In this document: piece by piece, positions 19,516 to 28,353 of the stretch
Position numbering within the stretch: position 1 is the stretch's first letter
How the letters are laid out: every line of letters begins with the position of its first letter
Origin: Alistipes sp.
GTDB taxonomy: Bacteria; Bacteroidota; Bacteroidia; Bacteroidales; Rikenellaceae
Direction: 5' to 3'
Assembly: GCA_017621455.1 (NCBI GenBank)
Contig: JAGATC010000014.1
Location: forward strand, 1-64,000
Length of the DNA: 64,000 bases
The notes under the pieces: model-generated
Databases searched by the model: none
What the model was told of the DNA's origin: nothing
Seen by the model: the letters and a program-made list of their open reading frames with translations, nothing else
Translations under genes and position numbers: made by a program

Positions 19516-20793
19516 TTACTTCTTGGGGTATGCGGTCTTCATAGGTATGCGGTACGAGATTCCGATAAGCACGTTATCCAGACCAATGTAGGTCTTTTTA
19601 CGTGAGTCGAAAAGTGGACCGTTTACCTCGTTCACGAATAGGTCGTAATCCAATGGATATACGCCTACACCCAAAGCAAACTCCAATTTCCAATCCTTGT
19701 TGCGGCTGATGGGCAGACGATAGCCCAGCGAGAGGCCGCCACCAAGAGTAGGGTGTTTACCATCGCGATCCTGATAGCGATAGTCGCCATTGAATGCGTA
19801 GTTGTAGTATGCAAAACCAAGGTGCGCACCGATGAAAAGCTTATCCTGGTTCTTCAAGGGCCATACGCGCAACTCGGGCTGTAGAGCAAACTGGCGGAAC
19901 TTAGTTGTTGGCGAGAAGTAGTCCAATGCCGAGTATGAGATGGGCAGATAGAACGATAGGTATCGTCCCATGTCGAACTCCACACCGATATTTGCCTGCA
20001 GTAGCGCCAATCCTGTCACGTTGGTCTTAACGTAGAGATAGCGCTTCTCGGGTAGTACATTCGACGCTGTAGTGAGCAACGACTGTGGCTCGGTCTCGAT
20101 TTCGGGACCAGGGAACCCCATGGGTCTCACGCTCATAGGCTCGCTCGCGGGCATATACTCCACGTTCTCCACTCTCTTCTTTGTTACCAACACCGTATAG
20201 GCGTTACGCATGTGGATGAAGTAGTCGCGGAATAGTCTACGCCATGTCACGCCATTATCCATACGCTTCAGGTCGCCGATACGGCTGTCGAGAACCTCGC
20301 CTTCTGAGCGATTTTCGCTGCTGATAATAGCGAGAATCTCATCCTTATTTTCGTAGTCGGACTTCTCCACCATGTCGTATAGTTCACCCCATGCGATGTA
20401 GTGGTCGTTACGCACGATAATCTCCTCGGGGATGTCTATGCGTGAGCGAACATACCTCTCTAAGGTCTCGAGACGCGCATTACTCAACCAGCGGTTAAAT
20501 CTTACGCTACCCTCGGGTGATACGGCACCACAAAACTCGACGCTGACAATCTCCACAGATGTGTCGCGCTGTACGCTCTCAATCCACTCCACGATATGTG
20601 CCAACGAGTCGGCATTGTTCATATACGATGGGTCGATGTAGGCCTTAGCCACGCGATAGCGAATATGCATCTGGTCGCGTCTAATTTCGGTGCTGTCTGT
20701 GCGTTTTTCGAATACGCGCTGGGCCGATAGGTCGTTGACGGCGAATAACGCTGCCACGACTATCAATATGCTGTATTTGAGGTTTTTAAACAT
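19516..20793 (-). CDS. OmpA-like plus DUF3575 outer-membrane protein
   Basis: 425 residues with signal peptide (MFKNLKYSILIVVAALFAVNDLSAQ). Residues about 25-200 are OmpA-like: IHYRVAKAYIDPSYMNN-type start, then VEFCGAVSPEGSVRFNRWLSNARLETLERYV. Residues about 245-425 are the DUF3575 barrel (RYLYVKTNVTGLALLQANIGVEFD ... YIGLDNVLIGISYRI). The two modules are separate genes in operon I and fused here, which supports joint work in the outer membrane. It is preceded by an 11-nt gap to its upstream neighbour. Confidence 0.8.
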   Translation of the reverse strand: MFKNLKYSILIVVAALFAVNDLSAQRVFEKRTDSTEIRRDQMHIRYRVAKAYIDPSYMNNADSLAHIVEWIESVQRDTSVEIVSVEFCGAVSPEGSVRFNRWLSNARLETLERYVRSRIDIPEEIIVRNDHYIAWGELYDMVEKSDYENKDEILAIISSENRSEGEVLDSRIGDLKRMDNGVTWRRLFRDYFIHMRNAYTVLVTKKRVENVEYMPASEPMSVRPMGFPGPEIETEPQSLLTTASNVLPEKRYLYVKTNVTGLALLQANIGVEFDMGRYLSFYLPISYSALDYFSPTTKFRQFALQPELRVWPLKNQDKLFIGAHLGFAYYNYAFNGDYRYQDRDGKHPTLGGGLSLGYRLPISRNKDWKLEFALGVGVYPLDYDLFVNEVNGPLFDSRKKTYIGLDNVLIGISYRIPMKTAYPKK

Positions 20794-20803
20794 AACGATA
20801 ATT

Positions 20804-22543
20804 TTATAAACCCATTGCAGCTCTTAGCTCCTCGTAGGTGTACTCCACGCCTTCGCAGGTGATGGGACCAACCTTGGCGCCATCCTCGATGATGAGGAAC
20901 TCGACGTCGGTAGATACCAGCTGTAGAGAGCCTACTGTAGCACCCTTCTTAATGGTCATTGTTGTCGAGTACTCCTTACCACCATAGGGGCAGCGAGGCT
21001 CACAGCAGATAACCTTGTCGATAGTAGTACCAGCACCTATGGTCATCCATGAGTGCTTCGTTGAGTCACACGTGCCACAATATAGCGTGTCAATCTTCAC
21101 GTCGTAGAGCTCTACCACGGCATGTGTCCATGCGAAGACAGTACCGTACTCACCACCGTAGAACCATGCATCCGACTCGTTGCGAACGCCGATGTCGCAG
21201 GGAATGACCTTGTGTTCCACGCCGTGCTTATCGGTCACAGTGTCGTGGATGGTCGTAGCACCTGTCATCTTACAATTGTTCAGCGTAGTCTTACCGTAGG
21301 CGATTGTTGCGGGAGAGAAATACCACTCGTGGCACTCAATGCAGGCCGATACCGATAGGTTACGTAGCTCCACGTTGTTCAAGACATTGACGTAGTTGAC
21401 ATAGCCGCCACCGCGATACTCTCCCAACTCGATAACCCATATATCGCCCGTAAAGAGCAGATTGTTGTAGGTGTTTGTCTGACCTGAGACGCTGGCAAAC
21501 TGCAGACCTGTCTCGTGGCTCGACATATTATATATGGTATTCTCGAACGTTGTATCCTCCTCGGAGTTGTAGTAGATATAGCCGTAGTCGGTGTTTGGCT
21601 CGTCGACATAGTCGCGTACGTTTATGTAGCCATTGTCCGTAACTACCTGACCCACATAGTCGGTGCGGCAGTTACGCTCGAGCGTAACGTTGTTTGCCGA
21701 GGCGTGCTCATACATCACGGCCTTATTCTCGTCGTTGAGGAAGAAGAACTCGGCGGTGTGTGTGGTGGGCGTAGTGTCGGCCAAGAGATATGCCATTGCC
21801 ACATATACATACTCCTCCTTGGCGCCATCCTCATCGACATCTGCCTTGAGATACTCTGTGGGCAGCACGCCTGGCTTGAACGATGCACTACCGTAGTTAG
21901 ATAGCTCGCCCGTGCGCAGGTCGATGGTATGGGCCACGTCGCGAACACGTACGCACGACTTGGTGACGTCGAAGTTGTGATAGCCCGTGACATACTCCCA
22001 GTCGAAGGTGTGAGTGCCGGCATTGAGCTGTGCAAAGGGGCGTCGTAGCGTTACCTTCACACCGTCATCCGTAGTTGCGAAGAACTCGGTGACGCCGTAG
22101 AAAGCATCACAGTTCTCATCGTTACAAGCCACGGCATAGTTCACATCCACCGTCATATCGTCGGTGAGGGTGTATGCCTCGGTCTTGCTACTCTGCGCCC
22201 AGAATACAGCCTTGTAGTTGCGTCCTGCGGGCAGCGATATATACATCGTGAGACCACTTTCGGATGTCAGCCCTGTTGCGTTACGCCTTGTTGCTTTAGG
22301 GATAACTATCTCGCCGTTCTCGTTGTAGATGGCGTAGTAGAGCAGGTCTACCGTTGTGCCGTCGCTTATGGCGCGTGTCTCTTCGCCCTCGGCCTCGTCG
22401 GTCGTGAGCACGAAGCTGACCATAGTCTCCTCGCCACCCTCCGGTGTAGTACCCACGACATCGTCCTGGGTACACGCCGTGGTAGCTGCAGCTATCGCCA
22501 CTACGCCTATTAGAAATGCGAGATATTTAGTATAAAATCTCAT
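20804..22543 (-). CDS. Fimbrillin-like lipoprotein (DUF6562 type) with long beta-helix-like tail
   Basis: 579 residues; lipobox ATTACTQDD with Cys24. GEETRAISDGTTVDLLYYAIYNENGEIVI opens the domain, with DEKCDAFYGVTEFF-like and VTLRRPFAQLNAGTHTFDWEY hallmarks. From about 330 a repetitive stretch (YNNLLFTGDIWVIELG, TTLNNCKMTGATTIHD, GAKVGPITCEGVEYTY) looks like a solenoid. Several Cys occur in the tail (CIECHEWY, LYCGTCDSTKHSW, ICCEPRCPYGG), unusual for a pilin. Ligand binding by the tail is inference. Confidence 0.7.
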   Translation of the reverse strand: MRFYTKYLAFLIGVVAIAAATTACTQDDVVGTTPEGGEETMVSFVLTTDEAEGEETRAISDGTTVDLLYYAIYNENGEIVIPKATRRNATGLTSESGLTMYISLPAGRNYKAVFWAQSSKTEAYTLTDDMTVDVNYAVACNDENCDAFYGVTEFFATTDDGVKVTLRRPFAQLNAGTHTFDWEYVTGYHNFDVTKSCVRVRDVAHTIDLRTGELSNYGSASFKPGVLPTEYLKADVDEDGAKEEYVYVAMAYLLADTTPTTHTAEFFFLNDENKAVMYEHASANNVTLERNCRTDYVGQVVTDNGYINVRDYVDEPNTDYGYIYYNSEEDTTFENTIYNMSSHETGLQFASVSGQTNTYNNLLFTGDIWVIELGEYRGGGYVNYVNVLNNVELRNLSVSACIECHEWYFSPATIAYGKTTLNNCKMTGATTIHDTVTDKHGVEHKVIPCDIGVRNESDAWFYGGEYGTVFAWTHAVVELYDVKIDTLYCGTCDSTKHSWMTIGAGTTIDKVICCEPRCPYGGKEYSTTMTIKKGATVGSLQLVSTDVEFLIIEDGAKVGPITCEGVEYTYEELRAAMGL

Positions 22544-22573
22544 TGTTATAGTTTATTGGGGGAGGTGTAGGTA

Positions 22574-24340
22574 TTAATGGGCGATGCCTGTATCCTCGTT
22601 AAGGATCTCACCGATAATTGCGCCATCCTCGATGATTACGTCGAGGTTACCGTTAGCGTCGTAACGGCTGCGACCATTCATATCCAGTACGTTAACCTTT
22701 GCGCCTGCCTTGATTATAAGTGATGGTGACCACATATTGTTGGGATCCCAGTGGGTATTGCCATTCTCATCTTTGATTCTCTTTGCCATACCTGAGCTTG
22801 TTACGAAGATGGTGTCAATCTCCGAGCCCTCGCCAATGGTTAGGTGAGCACTGGCCTGGGTATTATTGTGTGTGGCGCAGCGGATATACTCGATGTGGCT
22901 GTTGTTTATGGTAACCTGAACATGGCTCCAAGAATACAATCTCGAGATCTCGCAGTTGTTGAATACTGCTACACCATCGTTAGGCACACCACAGTCGTAG
23001 GGTAGTACCTCATGTAGGTCTCCCCAGTAGTCTGGGTATAGTGGCATATCGGGCATGCAGTGTGCGCCAGTGAATGTGCAGTTGTTGATTACGCTCTCGC
23101 CGCGCAAGAAGATGAGTGGTGCCATATAATCGATAGGCTCCACATTGGTGATACCCTTCGAGTGGGTCACCATCATATCCTTGGCTACTACGTTGTTAAG
23201 CTCGTTGGTGAAGGGAACCACCACCTTACCGTCGCGCTTGATGTAGTCACCAAAGGCGATATACTGCACCTTACCCGAGAATGTTACATTGTTGAATGTA
23301 AGCTTATTATTATTCTCCGAAGTGAATGTAGCAGCCTCCGGTGTATTGAATGCAAAATACTTATCCTCGATAACGGTGTCCTCGCTGAAGTTGTAATAGA
23401 GGCCACCAGAGTTGATTGTCTCACCCTCGTAGATAGGATCGATCTTCACGTTGAAGGCGATGTCGCCAGTTAGAATCTGACCCACGATGTTTGTACGCCA
23501 GTTACGCTGGATGGGCACGAAGTCGAGACCGTCGCTGAAGTCAGCAGGATTGCTGCCGTCAGCCTCGGCAAATACGAATGCCATATCGTGGGTAGTGGTC
23601 TGGGGCGATGCCAAGAGGTATGACATAGAGAGGTATGAGTAGACCTCGCTGTTGCCGTCCTCGTCTACGTCTACCAAGAGATCCTCTGTGGGGATGGTGT
23701 TCAACGTGTAGTTAACCTCCACCTCGCCTGTAGCCTCGCCTGTGAGTAGGTTGAGCTTGTCGGCGATGCCCTGCACTGTAATAGCCGATGTTGCGATGTC
23801 TACGCCGAGGTCCTTAACGTGCTCGAGGTCAAATGGGAAGGCGCCCACGTTAACCTGTGCGAAGGGACGCTTCAATACCACGTTGATGGTGCGGTTGCCC
23901 TCCACCTTGAATACCTCGGTAACACCGAAGAATGCGTCGCGCAACTCGTCGTTGTTCACACCATCGTAGTTGATTGTCAGCTGCATATCATCCGAAATGG
24001 TGTATGCCTCGCAGTCGGGGTTCTGTGCCCAGAATACCACCTGATACGACTGACCCTTAGCCAACGAAATAGCCATAGAGTAGCCATTAGCGCTCAAAAG
24101 ACCATTGACATTGTCTTTGACGGCCTTGCCGATAACCAACTCGCCGGCATCATTGAACACACCATACATGAGCTGTGTTGCACCCGTACCATCGCTAATC
24201 GCACGTGTTGATGGTGCACACTCCATGTCAAGTGCAAATGTAACCTCTGCATTCTCAACGGGGGTTACGGGCTCTCTATCGGTGGTACATGACACCGCAA
24301 GAGCAGTCATTGCAAACAGTGAGATTAAGATTCTTCTCAT
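22574..24340 (-). CDS. Fimbrillin-like lipoprotein (DUF6562 type) with beta-helix-like tail, first gene of operon II
   Basis: 588 residues from ATG 24340, which opens MRRILISLFAMTALAVSCTTD (Cys18); an upstream in-frame ATG at 24382 adds 14 residues with no signal peptide. PSTRAISDGTGATQLMYGVFN starts the fimbrillin-like domain; VLKRPFAQVNVGAFPFD and VPIQRNWRTNIVGQILTGD match the two paralogs. From about 325 a solenoid-like tail (FNTPEAATFTSENNNKLTFNNVTFSGK, ESVINNCTFTGAHCMPD, FNNCEISRLYSWSHVQVTINNSH as separate parts). Transcribed through the structured leader described at 24486-24660. Confidence 0.7.
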   Translation of the reverse strand: MRRILISLFAMTALAVSCTTDREPVTPVENAEVTFALDMECAPSTRAISDGTGATQLMYGVFNDAGELVIGKAVKDNVNGLLSANGYSMAISLAKGQSYQVVFWAQNPDCEAYTISDDMQLTINYDGVNNDELRDAFFGVTEVFKVEGNRTINVVLKRPFAQVNVGAFPFDLEHVKDLGVDIATSAITVQGIADKLNLLTGEATGEVEVNYTLNTIPTEDLLVDVDEDGNSEVYSYLSMSYLLASPQTTTHDMAFVFAEADGSNPADFSDGLDFVPIQRNWRTNIVGQILTGDIAFNVKIDPIYEGETINSGGLYYNFSEDTVIEDKYFAFNTPEAATFTSENNNKLTFNNVTFSGKVQYIAFGDYIKRDGKVVVPFTNELNNVVAKDMMVTHSKGITNVEPIDYMAPLIFLRGESVINNCTFTGAHCMPDMPLYPDYWGDLHEVLPYDCGVPNDGVAVFNNCEISRLYSWSHVQVTINNSHIEYIRCATHNNTQASAHLTIGEGSEIDTIFVTSSGMAKRIKDENGNTHWDPNNMWSPSLIIKAGAKVNVLDMNGRSRYDANGNLDVIIEDGAIIGEILNEDTGIAH

Positions 24341-24485
24341 CCTTGTAAGTAGCTTTGCTGCTATCCAACTCCAAAATAGCATTTTAAATTCGAAGACTCA
24401 GAGTTGTTCGCTCAAGGATAAGTGCGATGCTAACACAATGCCCATTGAAGGTCTTGACTTCGGTAAATCAATAGGCCGCGTTAAC

Positions 24486-24519
24486 AAAAAAAATAGGGGG
24501 TGAGCATATTACCCACCCC
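24486..24519 (-). terminator. Terminator-like attenuator in the leader of operon II
   Basis: On the minus strand GGGGTG pairs with CACCCC (extendable by three pairs), then C and TATTTTTTTT. It lies between the promoter (about 24660) and the first gene (24340), so it would stop transcription before the operon unless bypassed. Confidence 0.65.
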
Positions 24520-24620
24520 GTAGTTACAGTCGTCGCTTACCAGAAGAGCAAAAAGTCTTCTCTGTAATCAATATTCTAAACTAGTAATCCGTAACGCTCT
24601 TAGGATTACCCCCTTACAAA

Positions 24621-24646
24621 AAAGTGCAAGGGGGGGGGGGATTTTT
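24621..24646 (-). repeat. Poly-G/C element, left copy (11 C on the transcript strand)
   Basis: On the minus strand AAAAAT, 11 C (24640-24630), TTGCACTTT. Begins 13 nt after the -7 box. Inverted partner at 24967-24990. Confidence 0.8.
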
Positions 24647-24659
24647 TGCGTTAACACAG

Positions 24660-24691
24660 CAAAGTTACAAAAATTTTTCTATATTTCCAAA
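24660..24691 (-). promoter_or_regulatory. Promoter of operon II
   Basis: Minus strand: TTTG (24691-24688), 20 bp, TAACTTTG (24667-24660). Confidence 0.65.
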
Positions 24692-24914
24692 TAAATACCA
24701 GATTTTTTTCAATAAAATTTAAGTTCTGTGATATTGGTATTTATAGGTAAACCGTTACATGTCTCATATCGACCAATATTTGTTTTGGAAAAGTTTTATA
24801 ACGACCTGAAAATAAGATTCTATAGTTATTGACCGCCATATAAACGGGGTTCCGAAATAGTACAAATTGTTAATTTTTAGTGTTGAAAAAATGTGCAAAA
24901 ACAGACGTAAAACA

Positions 24915-24946
24915 TTTGGCGAATGGGGATTTTTTTTGTACTTTTG
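24915..24946 (+). promoter_or_regulatory. Promoter of operon III
   Basis: TTTG (24915-24918), 20 bp, TACTTTTG (24939-24946). The predicted transcript enters the right poly-C element within about 15-20 nt. Confidence 0.7.
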
Positions 24947-24966
24947 TTCCGTTAAAGTGTATGTCG

Positions 24967-24990
24967 AAAAATCCCCCCCCCTCGCACTTT
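24967..24990 (+). repeat. Poly-C element, right copy (9 C)
   Basis: AAAAAT, 9 C (24973-24981), TCGCACTTT. Apart from tract length and one base it equals the left copy read on the other strand. Confidence 0.8.
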
Positions 24991-25186
24991 GACAACATCT
25001 TGAATGTCAGGATGTTATGCATTTGCGACAGAGAAAAGGAATTCAGTTAAAATTGTAGAATATTCCTTTTGTAAAAGGGAGGTCAACGAATAAAATTGAT
25101 TTTGGGGTAAGAATATTACAAAATATCGAAAACTTCCGCCCAAAAAGACTACGGAAACGAAAATAAAAAAAGAAAAGAGATAAGAG

Positions 25187-26896
25187 ATGAAAAAGCTACT
25201 AATGGTGTTTCTTTTATTGGCTCTGTTCCCTGTCGTGTCGAGCGCACAGATCGACCGTGAGGTGACAAGGTCAGTAAAGGTCCATTTCCGTCAGGGAGCT
25301 GTGGTCCTTGATGAGAATTACATGGATAATAAGGCCACCTTGAGCGAGTTTGCCAAAGAGGTAAAGGCCTATTATTCGGACAGCACTGCCCGATTCCGCC
25401 AGATTCGCGTTGTGTCAAGTGCCTCGCCCGAGGGTGGTAAGGCACTTAACGATCGCATTGCTAAGCAGCGTGCCGAGGCCATCACTCAGTGGATTAGTCG
25501 TGAGATTGCTGTAGATTTGGACTATGCTGTTGAGTCTACAGGTATCGACTGGGAGCTGCTTAAGGCGTTAATCATCGAGGATGAGGGCGTACCTTACCGC
25601 GATGAGGTGCTCGAGTTGTTGGAGAGTGCCCCTGCAATTGTTGTAGAGAATGGCAAGGAGGTGGAGGTGCGTTACAACGAGCTTAAGGCTCTGCGCAACG
25701 GTACCCCCTATCGTTGGATATATGCAAATATCTTCCCCAAGTTGCGTTACGCTTCTGCGCGTTGCGAGTTCTGGTGGGAGACCATCCCCGAGTTGTTGGT
25801 AGATAATACGCCCATTCGTTTGTCTGCGGATGGTGGTGCAGCGGTCATTCCTTTTGGCAAGACTGTCGAGGATAAGGTTGTCCCCACGGTGCAGGCTGCT
25901 GATGGTTGGGTTAACACCCTTGTGCCTACCGACAAGAATGTCACCTTCGATGTCGCTCCCAACCCATCGTCGGAGCCACGAACTACGGCCGTAACCATGA
26001 GCTGCTACGGTAAGCAGTATGTTGTGCCCGTTGAGCAGGAGGGTGCTACGCCCAGTATGCGTCTCACATCGGCAAGCGAGGTTAACTATCCTGCTGAGGG
26101 TGCTGAGGATGAGATTACCTTCGAGAAGCGTGTCGACGACGGCGTGGTCCCCACAGTGAAGAGCTCGGCAGACTGGATTGACTCAATCGTTCCCACAGAT
26201 AAGGGTATTACCTATATTATAAAGGAGAACCCCACCCAGGAGCCTCGTACAGCCACTATCACTGTCGAGAGCTATGGTGAGGAGCATGAGGTTACGGTTA
26301 ACCAGCTTGGTGCCGAGCCTAAGTGCAAGCCCTTCTACATGGCAATCAAGACCAATATGCTCTACGATGTAGCTGCCGTTCCTAACATCGGTGCAGAGTT
26401 CTACCTCGGTCAGAACTTCTCTATCGCGGCAAATTATGCTCACGCTTGGTGGAAAAAGGATGCTAAGAACTTCTACTGGCGTTACTATGGTGCTGACGCA
26501 TCACTTCGCTGGTGGTTTGGTAAGGCATCACGCATTAAGCCCCTGCAGGGACACCATATCGGCCTAAACTACCAGATTCTCACCTATGACTTCCAGCTTG
26601 GTAACAAGGGTATCATGGCAGGTATGCCAAGCGGTAATCTTGCCGACCGTGCCAACCATATCGTAGCATTAGAGTATGGCTACTCGTTGCCAATTACTCG
26701 TCGATTGAATATCGACTTCTCTATTGGTGCTGGTTACCACTGGGGTATCTTTGAGGAGTATATCCCTGTTGATGGTCACAACGTATGGCAGGCAACGAAG
26801 CGTCGTCAGTACTTTGGTCCTACAAAGCTTGAGATTTCACTCGTATGGCTTATTGGCTGCGAAAACTACAATAAGAATAAAGGAGGTAAGCGATGA
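25187..26896 (+). CDS. OmpA-like / two BACON-like domains / DUF3575 outer-membrane protein
   Basis: 569 residues with signal peptide (MKKLLMVFLLLALFPVVSSAQ). About 25-190 is OmpA-like (VVSSASPEGGKALNDRIAKQR, KALRNGTPYRWIYANIFPKLR). About 205-290 and 290-375 are two similar Ig-like BACON-type repeats (WVNTLVPTDKNVTFDVAPNPSSEPRTT against WIDSIVPTDKGITYIIKENPTQEPRTA, quoted as two separate parts). About 378-569 is the DUF3575 barrel (FYMAIKTNMLYDVAAVPNIGAEF). Compared with the operon II fusion, the BACON pair is an insert between the modules. First gene of operon III; its stop overlaps the next start (ATGA). Confidence 0.75.
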   Translation: MKKLLMVFLLLALFPVVSSAQIDREVTRSVKVHFRQGAVVLDENYMDNKATLSEFAKEVKAYYSDSTARFRQIRVVSSASPEGGKALNDRIAKQRAEAITQWISREIAVDLDYAVESTGIDWELLKALIIEDEGVPYRDEVLELLESAPAIVVENGKEVEVRYNELKALRNGTPYRWIYANIFPKLRYASARCEFWWETIPELLVDNTPIRLSADGGAAVIPFGKTVEDKVVPTVQAADGWVNTLVPTDKNVTFDVAPNPSSEPRTTAVTMSCYGKQYVVPVEQEGATPSMRLTSASEVNYPAEGAEDEITFEKRVDDGVVPTVKSSADWIDSIVPTDKGITYIIKENPTQEPRTATITVESYGEEHEVTVNQLGAEPKCKPFYMAIKTNMLYDVAAVPNIGAEFYLGQNFSIAANYAHAWWKKDAKNFYWRYYGADASLRWWFGKASRIKPLQGHHIGLNYQILTYDFQLGNKGIMAGMPSGNLADRANHIVALEYGYSLPITRRLNIDFSIGAGYHWGIFEEYIPVDGHNVWQATKRRQYFGPTKLEISLVWLIGCENYNKNKGGKR

Positions 26897-27939
26897 AAAG
26901 ATATTTCAGCATATTAACAATGGTGGCAATGGTTGCACTATCGTCATGCAACCATAAGGATTTGTGTGAGAATCACCGCGATCATGCCCACCGCTATCAT
27001 ATCAACATCATTGCGGACTATCGCTACGACTGGGAGGAGTGCTGCTACGAGAATGGCACCGACTGGGAGAACGAGTGGCCTGAGCACTATATGCCCTACG
27101 ATGAGCTGCGTCCTACGAAGCCCGGTGGTTTGCGTGTTGTCAACTACAATGTCAATGGCGACTACAACCGTCACAACATCTCGGCAGATGGTGGCGTGGT
27201 AACGCTATACGAGGGTGAGAACGACCTGTTGTTCTACAACAACGATACTGAGTACATCATCTTCTCGCGTACGGGTACCGATGCCTCTACGCGTGCAACC
27301 ACACGTACACGTACACGTGCTGACTATAAGCCAAGTAGGTTTGCGAATGATGCCGACACCATCACCGTGTCGCCTCCCGATATGTTGTTCGCCAACTACA
27401 TCGAGAACTATGTTCCCGAGAAGGTGGTTGACCCTGTTGACATTGAGGTAGAGTTGCAGCCCTTGGTTTATACATACAAGTGCCGCTTCGAGTTTGGTGA
27501 CGAGAATGTCCCCGATGGTAACTTGAAGTATGTGGCATTGGCTAAGGCCGACCTCTCGGGTATGGCTGCCTCGGTGCTGCTGAATACGGGTGAGACCTCT
27601 GAGGAGGCTGTAACAATCCTCTCGGACGATGCAGAGATTACCGAGTGGGGTATCCGCTCATGCATCAAGTCTTTTGGTGTTCCCGCATTCCCACACCCCA
27701 ACTACCCAACACGTGGTGATGCTAAGCACGCCTTGGTGCTTAACCTACGCCTCAAGAACGGTAAATATACCACCTTCGAGTTCGACGTCACCGACCAGGT
27801 GCAGAAGCAGCCTCACGGTGGTGTTATCACCGTTTCGGGCATAGTCATCGACGAGGATGATGTAACATCGGGTTCGGGTGCCTTCGACGTTGAGGTTGAC
27901 GACTGGGGCCCATACGAGGATATCGACCTTGTGCTCTAA
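26893..27939 (+). CDS. DUF5119-like pilus lipoprotein
   Basis: 348 residues; lipobox VALSSCNHKDLCENH with Cys19. The HKDLCENHRDHAHRYHINI start and YDWEECCYENG are what I associate with DUF5119, found beside DUF3575 and fimbrillins. An unusual run DASTRATTRTRTRADY near 133-148 repeats the TR motif four times. The region from about 160 has Mfa2-like strands. Its start codon overlaps the previous stop, so the two are translationally coupled; anchor or minor-subunit role inferred. Confidence 0.7.
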   Translation: MKRYFSILTMVAMVALSSCNHKDLCENHRDHAHRYHINIIADYRYDWEECCYENGTDWENEWPEHYMPYDELRPTKPGGLRVVNYNVNGDYNRHNISADGGVVTLYEGENDLLFYNNDTEYIIFSRTGTDASTRATTRTRTRADYKPSRFANDADTITVSPPDMLFANYIENYVPEKVVDPVDIEVELQPLVYTYKCRFEFGDENVPDGNLKYVALAKADLSGMAASVLLNTGETSEEAVTILSDDAEITEWGIRSCIKSFGVPAFPHPNYPTRGDAKHALVLNLRLKNGKYTTFEFDVTDQVQKQPHGGVITVSGIVIDEDDVTSGSGAFDVEVDDWGPYEDIDLVL

Positions 27940-27964
27940 GCCTATACCTATATTTATATATATA

Positions 27965-28308
27965 AGGGCAGGTGCAAACAGAAGGGGCGAGATTAGAGCC
28001 TCGGTGCAAACAGAGGGGGCAAGATTAGAGCCTCGGTGCAAACAGAGAGGGGCAAGATTGAGGCCTCGGTGCAAACAGAAGGGGCGAGATTGAGGCCTCG
28101 GTGTAAACAGAGGGGGCGAGATTAGAGCCTCGGTGTAAACAGAGGGGGCGAGATTAGAGTCTCGGTGCAAACAGAGAGGGGCAAGATTAGAGCCTTGGTG
28201 CAAACAGAGGGGGCGAGATTAGAGCCTCGGTGCAAACAGAAGGGGCGAGATTGAGGCCTCGGTGCAAACAGAGAGGGGCAAGATTGAGGCCTCGGTGCAA
28301 ACAGAAGA
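27965..28308. repeat. Tandem repeat, 32-33 bp unit, about ten copies
   Basis: Unit begins GGTGCAAACAGAGGGGGC and ends GATTAGAGCCTC or GATTGAGGCCTC. Lengths alternate between 32 and 33 because the G-run reads GAAGGGG, GAGGGGG or GAGAGGGG; two units have GTGTAAACA. There are no unique spacers, so this is not CRISPR. It fills the gap between the DUF5119-like gene and the first fimbrillin. Each unit can pair CCTC with GAGG of the next half-unit. Confidence 0.9.
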
Positions 28309-28353
28309 TAAACAACAATACACAAATAATACAAACTATTAACTAACACAATT

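Larger units (their letters stand above)
24341..25186. promoter_or_regulatory. Divergent regulatory region between operons II and III
   Basis: An 846-bp gene-free, AT-rich region. It holds two outward-facing promoters (24660-24691 minus, 24915-24946 plus). A near-identical poly-C element sits at the start of each transcript (24621-24646 and 24967-24990), facing outward as inverted copies. Hairpins follow in both leaders. Minus leader: AGAAGA/TCTTCT at 24543-24562, GTAATCC/GGATTAC at 24584-24609, and a terminator at 24486-24519. Plus leader: AACATC/GATGTT near 24993-25017 and AAAAGGAAT/ATTCCTTTT at 25034-25070. Confidence 0.65.

Noticed and set aside
24621..24990. Invertible on/off promoter segment
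   Set aside because: The arms are inverted copies, but both ends already carry outward promoters, so inversion would not switch either operon off. Kept only as an alternative to tract-length variation.
27965..28308. CRISPR array
   Set aside because: Units are contiguous near-identical 32-33 bp repeats without unique spacers and no cas genes are near.
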